Shown here in pieces: positions 8,465 through 17,077 of a stretch of DNA of 64,000 nucleotides; within the stretch, counting starts at the first letter, position 1, and each line of letters starts with the position of its first letter. Source of the DNA: Mycobacterium sp. NBC_00419 (GTDB lineage Bacteria > Actinomycetota > Actinomycetes > Mycobacteriales > Mycobacteriaceae); the NCBI RefSeq assembly GCF_036023875.1, contig NZ_CP107931.1:3038001-3102000 (forward strand), given 5' to 3'. The notes under the pieces were generated by a model. The model was not told the origin of the DNA, did not search any database, and saw only the letters and a list, made by a program, of their open reading frames with translations. Made by a program: the position numbers and the translations under genes.

Positions 8465-10240
8465 ATGTCTGTTACAGCGTTTACGGGAGAGCGTCGGGGC
8501 GGCTCGGCGAGGTACGCCAAGACGGTCGCCACGAAGCTGGCGCTGGCCGGTGTCGCCACGGCGACCGCCGCCGCTGTTGCGCTGGGCCCCACCGCGCCGA
8601 TCGCACTCGCCGACGACCCCGGGCCCACCGCAGTGAACATCCTGCAGGACGTCTACACCACCGGTCCGCTGGCCGGCATCCTGGCCGCCGTCGGTCTGGA
8701 CAGCGTCGGGCCCATCTTCGTCGCTAACGTCCCCGGCATCGGCGACATCAACCTGACGCTCATTCTCGACGGGCCGGTCGACAACAACCCGCTCGCCCTC
8801 TATGACACCGTGAACGGTCTGAACTTCCTGAGGCGTACGAACGTTCTGGGATCAGCGCTGAACGCCTACGACCGCGTCGTGTGTACCACCGGCGGAACAT
8901 GCTCGACGCCAAACGAATTCCCCGCAACGCTCGGAATCGGAACGGGCGCGGTCAATCTCATTCAGGCTTACCGCAACGAGATCGCGAGTGTCCAGGGCAA
9001 CACCCCGGCCGGGTACACCCCGTTCGCTCCGGGGCCGATCGAGAAGCAGACCTTCGGGTCGGGCTGCCTGAATTTCAACCCGAACAACTGCCCGAACGTC
9101 CAGGCCACCAACCAAACCAACCAGGCGCTGCTGTTCGTCCAAAACCTGCTGCGGCCCAACGGCGGGATCATGAGCCGGTTCGGCCCGATCCTGAACATCT
9201 TCGGGGTCGACACCACCGTCCCGGGCGCCGGCGAGTACTCCTCGACCCCGAGCGTCTCCCCGCCGGGGACCGGAATCAAGCTCAACACCGCAACGCTCGA
9301 CCTGACGTGGGCCTACGACCCGCTGTCGGACTTCCCGGCCACGCTCAATCCGTTCTCGTTGCTGAACACCGCCTTCGCGGCGCTGCCGACGAATCTGCTT
9401 GGCGGCATTGAACTCAAGGGCTTGGACCTGACCACGGCGGGCGTCAACATCGCCGGAACCCTCGGCATCCTGAGCAGGTTGAGTGCGAACCTCCTGCCCA
9501 TCTCCACTGGACAGGCCTGGTACGGAACCCTGCTGCCCAACGACCTGCCGCTGCTGGAGCCGCTGCGCCTTCCGGTGCGGCTGATCAACGCGGTCACCAA
9601 TGCACTGGGTATTCCGCTCAACCTCGGAACGCCGTTGGCCGACGCCCTGCAGCCGGCCCTGACCATCCTGGTCAACACCGGCTACACCGATGTCCAGACG
9701 CCGACGAACAACGGGCTCTACACCCGCTCCTTCGACACCTCGGACGTCTACACCCCGTTCCTGTCGAAAGCCCCGCTGACCTTCCAGGAGTGGGCGCAGG
9801 TCCCCGGGGATGTGTTGCGCGCCTTGGTCGTCGGATTCCAGGACGCCTTCCCGATTCTCCGATTCGGCCAGCCGGCCCCCACCCTCGTGGTCGACGGCAA
9901 CCACCTGGGCATCAGCTACGCGCCCGCCCAGTCCACCGCGGCGGCGAAGACGGTTCCGGCACCCGCCCCGCAGACGTCGGTACCGGAGGTGACGGCAGGG
10001 TCCAACGAGGTCGCATCCAACGAGGTCGCGGCCGACGACAACACGCCGGCCGATGACAACGAGCCGGCGGCCACCTCGGATGACACGCCCGCGACCCCTG
10101 CGCCGTCGACGGGTGGCACGAAGGCCGCCAAGCCGGGCAAGAAGTCCGCGCAGCACTCAGCAGACTCGTCGTCCGGTTCCGGCTCGGCCCACAAGAGCGT
10201 GGGCGGATCCAAGCGGTCGGCGGGCGCCGACGCGGCCTAG
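8465..10240 (+). CDS. Large exported mycobacterial protein with acidic then basic low-complexity tail
   Basis: A 591-residue protein. A long N-region and Ala-rich hydrophobic core end in PIALADDPG (cleavage near residue 50), indicating secretion. The mature part is rich in Asn, Pro, Leu and Thr and contains [18 protein letters not shown] and [11 protein letters not shown]. This recalls the C-terminal part of mycobacterial PE-PPE-type exported proteins, but no Ser-hydrolase motif is seen. The final ~90 residues are low complexity: a repeated SNEVA with an acidic Asp/Glu stretch, then a Lys/Ser/Gly-rich basic end. The 3' end overlaps ilvD by 4 bases, convergent. Function not recognised. Confidence 0.7.
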   Translation: MSVTAFTGERRGGSARYAKTVATKLALAGVATATAAAVALGPTAPIALADDPGPTAVNILQDVYTTGPLAGILAAVGLDSVGPIFVANVPGIGDINLTLILDGPVDNNPLALYDTVNGLNFLRRTNVLGSALNAYDRVVCTTGGTCSTPNEFPATLGIGTGAVNLIQAYRNEIASVQGNTPAGYTPFAPGPIEKQTFGSGCLNFNPNNCPNVQATNQTNQALLFVQNLLRPNGGIMSRFGPILNIFGVDTTVPGAGEYSSTPSVSPPGTGIKLNTATLDLTWAYDPLSDFPATLNPFSLLNTAFAALPTNLLGGIELKGLDLTTAGVNIAGTLGILSRLSANLLPISTGQAWYGTLLPNDLPLLEPLRLPVRLINAVTNALGIPLNLGTPLADALQPALTILVNTGYTDVQTPTNNGLYTRSFDTSDVYTPFLSKAPLTFQEWAQVPGDVLRALVVGFQDAFPILRFGQPAPTLVVDGNHLGISYAPAQSTAAAKTVPAPAPQTSVPEVTAGSNEVASNEVAADDNTPADDNEPAATSDDTPATPAPSTGGTKAAKPGKKSAQHSADSSSGSGSAHKSVGGSKRSAGADAA

Positions 10241-11934
10241 CCGCAGACCGCTCCGCCGGCGGCCGAACCGACCAGCTTGCGGTACTTGGCCAGCACGCCG
10301 GTGGTGTAACGCGGCGGCGGGGGAGTGAATCCTGCTCGGCGAGCGTCGAACTCGGCCTCATCGACCAGGACGTCGAGAGTCGAGTTGCCCACGTCGAGCC
10401 GGATCCGGTCGCCGTCGGCGACGAACGCGATCGGGCCTGCGTCGACCGCTTCCGGTGCGACGTGACCGACGCACAGTCCGGTGGTGCCACCGGAGAAGCG
10501 ACCGTCGGTCAGCAGCAGCACGTCCTTGCCCAGCCCGGCCCCCTTGATCGCGCCGGTGATCGCCAGCATCTCGCGCATGCCGGGGCCGCCCTTGGGGCCC
10601 TCGTAGCGAATCACCACCACGTCACCGGCGGTGATGGTGCCGTCCTCCAAAGCGTCCATCGCGGCACGTTCACCGTCGAAAACCCTTGCGGTGCCTTCGA
10701 ACACGTCTGAGTCGAAGCCTGCCGACTTGACCACCGCACCCTCGGGGGCCAGCGAGCCGTGCAGGATCGTGATGCCACCGGTCGGGTGGATGGGGTGACT
10801 GAGCGCGCGCAGCACCTTGCCGTCGGGATCCGGCGGGTTGATGTGAGCGAGGTTCTCCGCCATGGTTTGGCCGGTGACCGTCAGCGCGTCACCGTGCAGC
10901 AGTCCGGCATCCAGCAGCGCCTTCATCACCACGGGCACGCCGCCGATGCGGTCGACGTCGAACATCACGTGCTTGCCGAACGGCTTGACGTCGGCCAGGT
11001 GCGGCACCTTGGCGCCGATGCGGGTGAAGTCCGCCAACGACAGCTCCACGTTGGCTTCGTGGGCGATCGCCAGCAGGTGCAGCACCGCGTTGGTGGAGCC
11101 GCCGAACGCCATCACCACGGCGATGGCGTTCTCGAACGCCTCCTTGGTCAGGATGTCGCGGGCGGTGATCCCGCGGCGCAGCAATTCGATGACGGCACGG
11201 CCGCTGGCCCGGGCGTACCCGTCGCGGCGACGGTCGGTGGCCGGCGGTGCGGCGCTGCCCGGCAGCGACATGCCCAGCGCCTCGGCCGCGCTGGCCATCG
11301 TGTTGGCGGTGTACATGCCGCCGCAGGCGCCTTCGCCAGGACAGATGGCGCGCTCGATGGCGTCGACGTCTTCACGCGGCATCAGGCCACGCGCGCACGC
11401 GCCGACCGCTTCGAACGCGTCGATGATCGTCACGTCCATCTCGGTGCCGTCGGAGAGCTTGGCCCGCCCCGGCAGGATCGAGCCGGCGTAGAGGAAGACC
11501 GCGGCCAGATCCAGCCGGGCGGCAGCCATCAGCATGCCGGGCAGGGACTTGTCGCAGCCGGCGAGCAGGACCGAGCCGTCGAGGCGTTCAGCCATCATGA
11601 CGGTCTCGACGCTGTCGGCGATGACCTCGCGCGACACCAGCGAGAAGTGCATGCCCTCATGGCCCATCGAGATGCCGTCGGACACCGAGATGGTGCCGAA
11701 CTCCAAGGGGTAACCGCCGGCTTCGAACACGCCCTCCTTGACCGCCTGGGCGAGTCGTTGCAGCGAGAGGTTGCACGGGGTGATCTCGTTCCACGACGAC
11801 GCCACCCCGATCTGGGCTTTGGCGAAGTCGTCGTCGCCCATGCCTACCGCGCGAAGCATGCCGCGCGCTGCGGCCTTCTCCAGTCCGTCGGTGACGTCGC
11901 GGCTGCGGGGCTTGAGATCAGGCGTTTGGCTCAC
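10237..11934 (-). CDS. ilvD: Dihydroxy-acid dehydratase
   Basis: 565 residues, close to the ~575 usual. It converts 2,3-dihydroxyisovalerate and dihydroxymethylvalerate to 2-oxo acids in branched-chain amino acid synthesis. The Fe-S cysteines are seen in [20 protein letters not shown] and [16 protein letters not shown]. The C-terminal catalytic region includes [20 protein letters not shown]. It corresponds to Rv0189c, next to the ricR locus as in M. tuberculosis. It is divergent from the copper operon with ~80 bases between the starts. Cytoplasmic. Confidence 0.97.
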   Translation of the reverse strand: MSQTPDLKPRSRDVTDGLEKAAARGMLRAVGMGDDDFAKAQIGVASSWNEITPCNLSLQRLAQAVKEGVFEAGGYPLEFGTISVSDGISMGHEGMHFSLVSREVIADSVETVMMAERLDGSVLLAGCDKSLPGMLMAAARLDLAAVFLYAGSILPGRAKLSDGTEMDVTIIDAFEAVGACARGLMPREDVDAIERAICPGEGACGGMYTANTMASAAEALGMSLPGSAAPPATDRRRDGYARASGRAVIELLRRGITARDILTKEAFENAIAVVMAFGGSTNAVLHLLAIAHEANVELSLADFTRIGAKVPHLADVKPFGKHVMFDVDRIGGVPVVMKALLDAGLLHGDALTVTGQTMAENLAHINPPDPDGKVLRALSHPIHPTGGITILHGSLAPEGAVVKSAGFDSDVFEGTARVFDGERAAMDALEDGTITAGDVVVIRYEGPKGGPGMREMLAITGAIKGAGLGKDVLLLTDGRFSGGTTGLCVGHVAPEAVDAGPIAFVADGDRIRLDVGNSTLDVLVDEAEFDARRAGFTPPPPRYTTGVLAKYRKLVGSAAGGAVCG

Positions 11935-11977
11935 CGGTCAAGTATGCCGTGGTGAGGGGTGGTGGCAAAATCCTTTT

Positions 11978-11998
11978 CGATACCCCTGGAGGGTATCG
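11978..11998. promoter_or_regulatory. RicR/CsoR-type copper operator
   Basis: A perfect 21-base palindrome: CGATACCC, 5 bases (CTGGA), GGGTATCG. The core TACCC-N5-GGGTA is the published RicR regulon motif of M. tuberculosis. It lies 15 bases before the ATG of the DUF305 lipoprotein and two genes before the RicR-like repressor. This implies copper-relieved autoregulation of the operon. Confidence 0.88.
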
Positions 11999-12013
11999 GG
12001 TACGGTGGGCCCC

Positions 12014-12604
12014 ATGAGGTCCACCAGCATCCGCATCGCCGCGGGTATCGCCGCCATCGTCACCGCCTTCGCCGTCTCCTCGTGTAGCAAGACGGAGAAC
12101 CACGCTGAGCACGTCTCGACCACCGCCGCTGCCAGCGACCAGGTCGCTGTCCACAACGACGCCGACGTGATGTTCGCGCAGATGATGATTCCCCATCACG
12201 AGCAGGCCGTGCAGCTGGCGGCGATGGTGCCCGAGCACTCCACCAACGGTGCGGTGATCGCACTGGCGTCGACCATTTCCGCGCAGCAGCAGCCCGAGAT
12301 CAGCGCCATGAAGGCGCTTCTGCTGCAGTGGGACGTCGACCCGCATAAGTCCGCCGACCACGGCAGCATGGGCATGTCGGGCATGGTCGACGACGCCACG
12401 ATGGCCAAGCTCGGCACGCTCAACGGCCAGGAGTTCGATACGTTGTGGCTGCAGTCGATGATCAGCCACCATCAGGGTGCCATCGAGATGGCCAACACCG
12501 AGATCGCCGACGGCAAGAGCCCCGACATGATCTCGATGGCCAAGAACATCGTCAGCGCACAGCAGGCTGAGATCGACCAGATGAAGAAGATGCTGGGAGG
12601 GTAA
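12014..12604 (+). CDS. DUF305 family lipoprotein, RicR-controlled
   Basis: About 196 residues. The ATG at 12014 was chosen because it gives a lipoprotein signal peptide (Arg/Ile-rich start, hydrophobic core, AVSSC lipobox). The in-frame extension upstream would run through the operator. The mature part has two DUF305 half-repeats with MMIPHHEQAVQLA and SMISHHQGAIEMA, and is unusually rich in Met and His (MGMSGM). Such residues suit Cu(I)/Cu(II) binding at the cell surface. It is followed after 0 bases by the RicR-like repressor. A copper-buffering role is inferred from residues and operator. Confidence 0.87.
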   Translation: MRSTSIRIAAGIAAIVTAFAVSSCSKTENHAEHVSTTAAASDQVAVHNDADVMFAQMMIPHHEQAVQLAAMVPEHSTNGAVIALASTISAQQQPEISAMKALLLQWDVDPHKSADHGSMGMSGMVDDATMAKLGTLNGQEFDTLWLQSMISHHQGAIEMANTEIADGKSPDMISMAKNIVSAQQAEIDQMKKMLGG

Positions 12605-12895
12605 GTGACTGGTGCACCGGGCTATTCGGCCGACAAGGACGGGTATGCCAAGCGGCTACGCCGGATCGAGGGTCAGGTCCGCGGGATCGCGAAGATGATC
12701 GACGAGGACAAGTACTGCATCGACATCCTGACCCAGATCAGCGCCGTCAACAGCGCGTTGCAGTCGGTGGCCCTTGGCCTGCTCGACGAACACCTGAACC
12801 ATTGCGTCAGCCACGCCGTTGCCGAGGGTGGCGCGGAAGGCGAGAAGAAGCTGGCCGAGGCCTCGGCCGCCATCGCGCGCCTGGTCCGGTCCTGA
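12605..12895 (+). CDS. ricR: CsoR/RicR-family Cu(I)-sensing repressor
   Basis: 96 residues, all-helical CsoR family. Cys38 (KYCIDIL), His63 and Cys67 (HLNHC) match the C-H-C Cu(I) triad of M. tuberculosis CsoR (C36, H61, C65) with identical spacing. Family members bind TACCC-N5-GGGTA when apo and release DNA on Cu(I). GTG start directly after the DUF305 stop. Position beside ilvD matches Rv0190 (RicR), hence the symbol. The SD is the end of the preceding gene (GGGAGGGTAA). Confidence 0.92.
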   Translation: MTGAPGYSADKDGYAKRLRRIEGQVRGIAKMIDEDKYCIDILTQISAVNSALQSVALGLLDEHLNHCVSHAVAEGGAEGEKKLAEASAAIARLVRS

Positions 12896-12905
12896 CGGCT
12901 GATTT

Positions 12906-13943
12906 CTAGCGACCGGCCGTGCGGTCGAGCCATGCGACCACCACCATGTGGGGCACGGTGAGAGCCAGCAGTAGCCGCAGCACCTCGGCCACCAACCCGG
13001 CGGGATTCGGCGCCACCAGGGTGAACCACCCGAGGATCGCCACCGTCGCGAGTGCGGCCACCGACGGCCAGGCGGCCAGGCGCACGAAACGCGCGATCGC
13101 CGCCCCGCGCCGTCCGATTGCCACCAACTGCGCGCAGCCCGGCTCCACGGTCAGCATCCGGGCGCAATGCCGAAGCGCATGCCAGCCGCCGAACCACACG
13201 GCGAACGCCAGGAGCGGCGGCGCCAGTGCGCCGAGCAGTCCGATCAATACGATGTCGAGGGCGATGGCCCGCCGGCCGGCCCGAAGGGCGCCGGCCACCG
13301 CGACGACAGCAGCGGCGAGCCAACCGGCCGCCAGGGCGATCTGCACCCAACCAGAGCCCAGCCAGACGTCGATTCCGGGCGAGACCGCCGCCGCCACTCC
13401 GATGAGTTGGTCACCGGCACGGGCGAGGGGCAGGATCAGCGCCCCACATCCGGCGACCGTAATAGCAACGGCAACAACAATATTGGGACGCCATCCCGTC
13501 AGCTGGCGGGACACTTCGAGCTCCCCGAGGCCGAAGTGCAGTGCGCTGAGCGCGACGGCGGCGACAAGACCGACAGTGCCGAGCCACGTCATCAGCACCC
13601 ACGCGGTGACCGCCAACGTGGCGTAGACGGCGGCCACCGTGACGACCGAGGTGCGGCCGGTCAGTCGAGTCGCCATCAGATGGTCGACCGCGCCATGCGG
13701 AATGCCTGCCGCGAATCCGGCCGCGGCGAAGCACAGGACGATCGGGCCGATGTCAGCCGGAATCCACGACGCGATTCCGGCCAGCAGCAGCGCGGCCAGG
13801 GTGAGTCTGCGCGACCAGAGTGCGGCCGACTCCAGGGTCTGGATGTCCGCACCAGGCACGGAGCCCCCCGGGAGGTTCACTCCCGGGGGGCTCCCGCCTC
13901 CGCGCCACCATCGCACGCGGGGCCTGCGCGCGACGATGGTCAT
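12906..13943 (-). CDS. blh: Brp/Blh-family beta-carotene 15,15'-dioxygenase
   Basis: A polytopic membrane protein (8-9 hydrophobic segments) with GFAAGIPHGAVDHLMA and FGGWHALRHCARML. These carry the conserved His of the Brp/Blh family, which splits beta-carotene into two retinal molecules. It follows the rhodopsin on the same strand, the usual arrangement, and supplies the chromophore. The start is uncertain. The ATG at 13943 has no good ribosome site and would translate a 14-bp perfect hairpin; GTG at 13859 begins just after the hairpin, behind GGGGGG, and still retains every membrane segment. The function is not in doubt. Confidence 0.88.
   Translation of the reverse strand: MTIVARRPRVRWWRGGGSPPGVNLPGGSVPGADIQTLESAALWSRRLTLAALLLAGIASWIPADIGPIVLCFAAAGFAAGIPHGAVDHLMATRLTGRTSVVTVAAVYATLAVTAWVLMTWLGTVGLVAAVALSALHFGLGELEVSRQLTGWRPNIVVAVAITVAGCGALILPLARAGDQLIGVAAAVSPGIDVWLGSGWVQIALAAGWLAAAVVAVAGALRAGRRAIALDIVLIGLLGALAPPLLAFAVWFGGWHALRHCARMLTVEPGCAQLVAIGRRGAAIARFVRLAAWPSVAALATVAILGWFTLVAPNPAGLVAEVLRLLLALTVPHMVVVAWLDRTAGR
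13861..13893. other. Perfect 14-bp stem, 5-base loop hairpin at the rhodopsin-blh junction
   Basis: GAGCCCCCCGGGAG, loop GTTCA, CTCCCGGGGGGCTC on the plus strand. It is extremely GC-rich and without a T-run on either side, so it is not a classical terminator. In the minus-strand transcript its 3' arm supplies GGGGGG immediately before the GTG at 13859. It could therefore stabilise the upstream rhodopsin message, or hide the blh ribosome site and lower enzyme synthesis relative to opsin (inference). Confidence 0.7.
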
Positions 13944-13980
13944 CGGAGTCTGCCGGACCTAAAGCCGTCGTCGACGGTCC

Positions 13981-14835
13981 TTATTGTCCAGCAACCACTT
14001 TCGGCTTGCTGTTCGACGGCGTCACTGCGTCGTGCCCGTCGTGTTCGTTCTCCTGCGCGGAGAACGCCGGGTCATCGGCGAACGACTTCAGCCGCGCGAT
14101 CTTGTAGATCAGCAGGCCGTAGAGCACCTTGGCCAGGATGTCGGCGATCGAGTAGCCGACCTGCTTGTACACCCACGAGTCCGCGCCGGCCTGCGACAGG
14201 TACAGCGGAATGATGTAGGCGATCGGATAGACGCCCCAGGTAGCCAGCAACAGGATCCGCATCCGGCTGACGGTCTGGCGCACCGCGGGGGGCTGACGAT
14301 CCAGCGACCGGGTGAGTTCGACGAACAGCACGTAGAGGATGTAGAGGAACGGGATCGTCGACAGCAGCCCGAAGACGTTGCGAATGGTGTTGTCACCGCT
14401 GATCTCGCCGGGGTAGCCCAGTGCGATCATCGCGGCCGACGCCGGGATCAGCCGCCACAGCAGTGAGTTGCGCAGTTTGCGAGCCAGGGCCAGCACCACG
14501 ATGAGCTCGGTGAGCAGCAGTGGCACCGTCAGCAGCCAGTCGACGTAGCGGTATCCCTCGTTGAACGATTCGCCCGCGGCTTGGACGTAGGTCCCGCGGC
14601 CACCGGGGGCCTCGGTGACGAACGCTGCCTTGAACGATTCGAAGATGCGGAAGTAGTGGTAGGCGGCGATGCCGCACACGACCGCGGAGATCACCAGAGC
14701 CTGGCGGTACCGGGGTAGCACCCTGGGTTGGGCGACGAAGAGGAAGATCGCGCCGAACAACTGTGCGGCGAGTGTCAGAGACAGGATGTTGTAGACCGTG
14801 TCGTACTGGGCCTGGGTCAGTGCTTCAGGAATCAT
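13981..14835 (-). CDS. Microbial rhodopsin, D-T-E outward proton pump with antenna-site glycine
   Basis: 284 residues with seven membrane helices. Helix C reads YRYVDWLLTVPLLLTE, giving Asp99 (acceptor), Thr103 and Glu110 (donor), the D-T-E set of proteorhodopsin-type proton pumps. Leu107 at the tuning site predicts green absorption. His60 (AYHYFRIF) fits the His partner of the acceptor. Retinal is held by Lys236 (SIADILAKVLYG), with Asp232 as second counter-ion. In helix E, VFGLLSTIPFLYILYVLF aligns with the bacteriorhodopsin VWWAIST segment so that Gly156 replaces Trp138, as in xanthorhodopsin-type pumps that bind a carotenoid antenna. ATG with GAAGGTGA 5 bases before. Confidence 0.95.
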   Translation of the reverse strand: MIPEALTQAQYDTVYNILSLTLAAQLFGAIFLFVAQPRVLPRYRQALVISAVVCGIAAYHYFRIFESFKAAFVTEAPGGRGTYVQAAGESFNEGYRYVDWLLTVPLLLTELIVVLALARKLRNSLLWRLIPASAAMIALGYPGEISGDNTIRNVFGLLSTIPFLYILYVLFVELTRSLDRQPPAVRQTVSRMRILLLATWGVYPIAYIIPLYLSQAGADSWVYKQVGYSIADILAKVLYGLLIYKIARLKSFADDPAFSAQENEHDGHDAVTPSNSKPKVVAGQ

Positions 14836-14884
14836 TTCTCACCTTCACTGTGATGCGAGGCTTACAGAAAGAACCGTACGGTAA

Positions 14885-14899
14885 TGGACTACGAGTCCA
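14885..14899. promoter_or_regulatory. Candidate repressor palindrome in rhodopsin/TetR intergenic region
   Basis: TGGACT-ACG-AGTCCA is a perfect 15-base inverted repeat, 12 bases downstream of the proposed -10 of the rhodopsin promoter. A second related half-site, ATTGGACAAT, lies at 14921-14930 between the -35 and -10. ACCGTACGGT at 14873-14882 is another perfect palindrome. The positions suit a site for the divergent TetR protein. Confidence 0.5.
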
Positions 14900-14910
14900 A
14901 TAGTGGAAAC

Positions 14911-14938
14911 TTATTACAGAATTGGACAATTTTTTCAA
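14911..14938 (-). promoter_or_regulatory. Predicted promoter of rhodopsin gene
   Basis: On the minus strand TTGAAA, 16 bases, TAATAA. This is close to SigA-type -35/-10 elements, set in an AT-rich patch unusual for this window. The -10 lies 76 bases before the rhodopsin ATG. Confidence 0.5.
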
Positions 14939-15001
14939 CCGCTGGTTTCGTAGGTGCGGACACATCAGTTGGTGGGGACACCCGGCGAAGGGCAGGCGTG
15001 A

Positions 15002-15577
15002 GTGGGTGAGGATGCGCGGGTCATCCGCACGCGTGCCGACGTCGCACGCACCGCACTCGACCTACTGACCAGGGAAGGGCCCGACGCCCTCACCCACGCC
15101 CGGATCGCGGGGATCGCCCGCTACTCCAAGACCACGCTGTACGCGCACTGGCCGTCGAGGGCAGATCTGTTCGCGGCCGCGCTCGAAGCCCTCGGCGACA
15201 TGCCGCATCACGAGCCCACCGGAGATCTTCACGCCGATCTGGTCGGCGAGTTGAAGGCCTTCCGGCAGGCGGTGGTGGATCTGCGCCTGGATCGGGTGAT
15301 CTTCGGCCTCGCCCAGTGGTCGACCGTAGAGGCGATGGAGCAGGTCAGGGACCGGGTCAATACCGAGGGCCAGCGGCCCATCCGCGCGATCCTCGAGCGC
15401 GCCTTCGACGGCCCGGACCTCGAAGCGGCGATATCGATGCTGTCCGGCGTGGTTGCCTGTCCGTCGCTGATGTTCGGCGCACTGCCCGACGACGACATCA
15501 TCGAAGCGGCGGTCGGCATCGTTCTCAAGGGCGTGGACGTGGCCGGCCCGCCCAGTGGTGGCTCGGGCCGAGGCTGA
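15002..15577 (+). CDS. TetR/AcrR-family transcriptional regulator
   Basis: 191 residues. The N-terminal helix-turn-helix spans about residues 12-58 (TALDLLTREGPDALTHARIA and YSKTTLYAHWPSRADLF), followed by a ligand-binding C-terminal domain without assigned ligand. GTG start with GAAGGG ~8 bases before. It is divergent from the rhodopsin gene and shares its promoter region with two palindromes, so it is the best candidate for controlling the rhodopsin/blh pair and itself. It could alternatively serve the downstream MFS gene. Confidence 0.85.
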   Translation: MGEDARVIRTRADVARTALDLLTREGPDALTHARIAGIARYSKTTLYAHWPSRADLFAAALEALGDMPHHEPTGDLHADLVGELKAFRQAVVDLRLDRVIFGLAQWSTVEAMEQVRDRVNTEGQRPIRAILERAFDGPDLEAAISMLSGVVACPSLMFGALPDDDIIEAAVGIVLKGVDVAGPPSGGSGRG

Positions 15578-15676
15578 CGACCGGGCGCCGTATCGGCTGC
15601 CTCTCAGCACCGCATCGAACCGGTCTCCGGGGTGCCCCACCAGCGCTGTGGCCGATACCGTGATTCGGTGCCCTCG

Positions 15677-16933
15677 ATGCCCGACCACGCGGGCGTCAGG
15701 ACCGGCGCCTCGCCACCACCGCAGACCACCCCGTGGACTCCACGCGTCACCGTGGCGCTGGCCGTGCTGGCCGCCGCCGCATTCGTCTACGTCACCGCCG
15801 AGATCATGCCGGTGGGGGCCCTGTCGGCCATCGCCCGCGACCTGAAGGTCAGCGAGGCGATGGTCGGCTCCCTGCTGGCCAGCTACGCGCTGGTGGCCGC
15901 CGTCGCGACCGTGCCCCTGGTGCGCTGGACCGCGGCGTGGCCCCGGCGGCGAACACTGCTGTTGACCCTGGCCTCCCTGGCGCTCTCGCAGCTGATCTCG
16001 GCGCTGGCACCGACTTTCGCGGTGCTGGCCACCGGCCGGATCCTGTGTGCGCTCACCCATGGCCTGATGTGGTCGGTCATCGCGCCGATCGGGGTCCGGC
16101 TGGTGCCGGCCAGTTATGCCGGGCGCGCCACCATGGCTGTGTATACCGGCACCGGACTGGCGCTGGTCGTCGGAAGCCCGGTGACCGCGGCGATGAGCGA
16201 GGTGTGGGGCTGGCGGACGGCCGTAGGCGTCATCACGGTCGTCGCGGTCGCCGTAGCGGCGGCGGCCCGGCTGGCGCTGCCGCTGATGCCGATGACGGGA
16301 CGGCATCCCGCAACCGCCGCCGCGATCCGCCACCACCGCAACGGCCGATTGGTGGCGCTGAGCGCGCTGACCCTCGTCGGGGTCACCGCCCACTTCATCT
16401 CCTACACCTTCATCGTCGCGATCATCCGGGACGTGGTCGGTGTGCGCGGGCCGCATCTGGCGTGGCTGCTGGCTGGCTATGGCATCGCCGGGCTCACCGC
16501 GATGGCGCTGCTGGCCCGACCTGGCGATCGTCGACCGAAGACCGCGATCGTGGGCTGCCTTGCGGCTCTGGTGGTGGCCTTCGCCGTGCTCGCCGCTCTC
16601 GGGTTCTTCGAAAGCGGGCGCACCCTCGTGACCGTGCTGACCGGGGTGGCGGCCATCGTGCTGTGGGGTGCGGCGGCGACGGCGATGCCACCGATGCTGC
16701 AATCAGCGGCCATGCGGCACAGCCCGCAGGATCCCGACGGAGCCTCGGGGCTCTACGTGGCGTCCTTCCAGGTCGGGATCATGGCCGGATCGCTGGCGGG
16801 CGGGGTGGTCTATCAAACCGGCGGGATCGCGGCGACGGTGACGGCCTCGGGCGCGCTGATCCTGGCTGCGCTGGTGGTGGTGGCCGCCAGCCGGGACTTG
16901 TTCGCAGTTAGCCCGATCACCAGCGAAAAGTAA
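15677..16933 (+). CDS. MFS transporter (Rv0191-like)
   Basis: About 418 residues with 12 predicted membrane segments, of the DHA1 drug/sugar exporter type. The first helix carries FVYVTAEIMPVGALSAIARDL, typical of the AraJ/CmlA/SotB-like exporters. The loop 2-3 signature is short (RWTAAWPRRR) and helix 5 has TGTGLALVVGSPV. Start at ATG 15677 or GTG 15668; no strong ribosome site is visible. In M. tuberculosis this gene follows ricR directly; here the phototrophy cassette separates them. Substrate unknown. Confidence 0.85.
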   Translation: MPDHAGVRTGASPPPQTTPWTPRVTVALAVLAAAAFVYVTAEIMPVGALSAIARDLKVSEAMVGSLLASYALVAAVATVPLVRWTAAWPRRRTLLLTLASLALSQLISALAPTFAVLATGRILCALTHGLMWSVIAPIGVRLVPASYAGRATMAVYTGTGLALVVGSPVTAAMSEVWGWRTAVGVITVVAVAVAAAARLALPLMPMTGRHPATAAAIRHHRNGRLVALSALTLVGVTAHFISYTFIVAIIRDVVGVRGPHLAWLLAGYGIAGLTAMALLARPGDRRPKTAIVGCLAALVVAFAVLAALGFFESGRTLVTVLTGVAAIVLWGAAATAMPPMLQSAAMRHSPQDPDGASGLYVASFQVGIMAGSLAGGVVYQTGGIAATVTASGALILAALVVVAASRDLFAVSPITSEK

Positions 16934-17077
16934 CGATTGGCGCTCCGAAGGCGACTATCCGCACAGTTCAGCGCGTTGATGAGACCGTTGGAGATGTTCG
17001 CTGGCCAGTCGCGCAGGATTGGCTTACCAGCGCGCTGTGCAACACTGGAGCAAATCGCAATTCTGAGGAGTTTGGTT

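Noticed and set aside
10759..11955. Plus-strand frame of ~398 codons opposite ilvD
   Set aside because: His/Val/Asp-rich shadow of ilvD codons without family resemblance.
13981..14835. Chloride-pump or sensory rhodopsin
   Set aside because: The helix C motif is D-T-E, not T-S-A, N-D-Q or N-T-Q types, and no transducer gene is adjacent.
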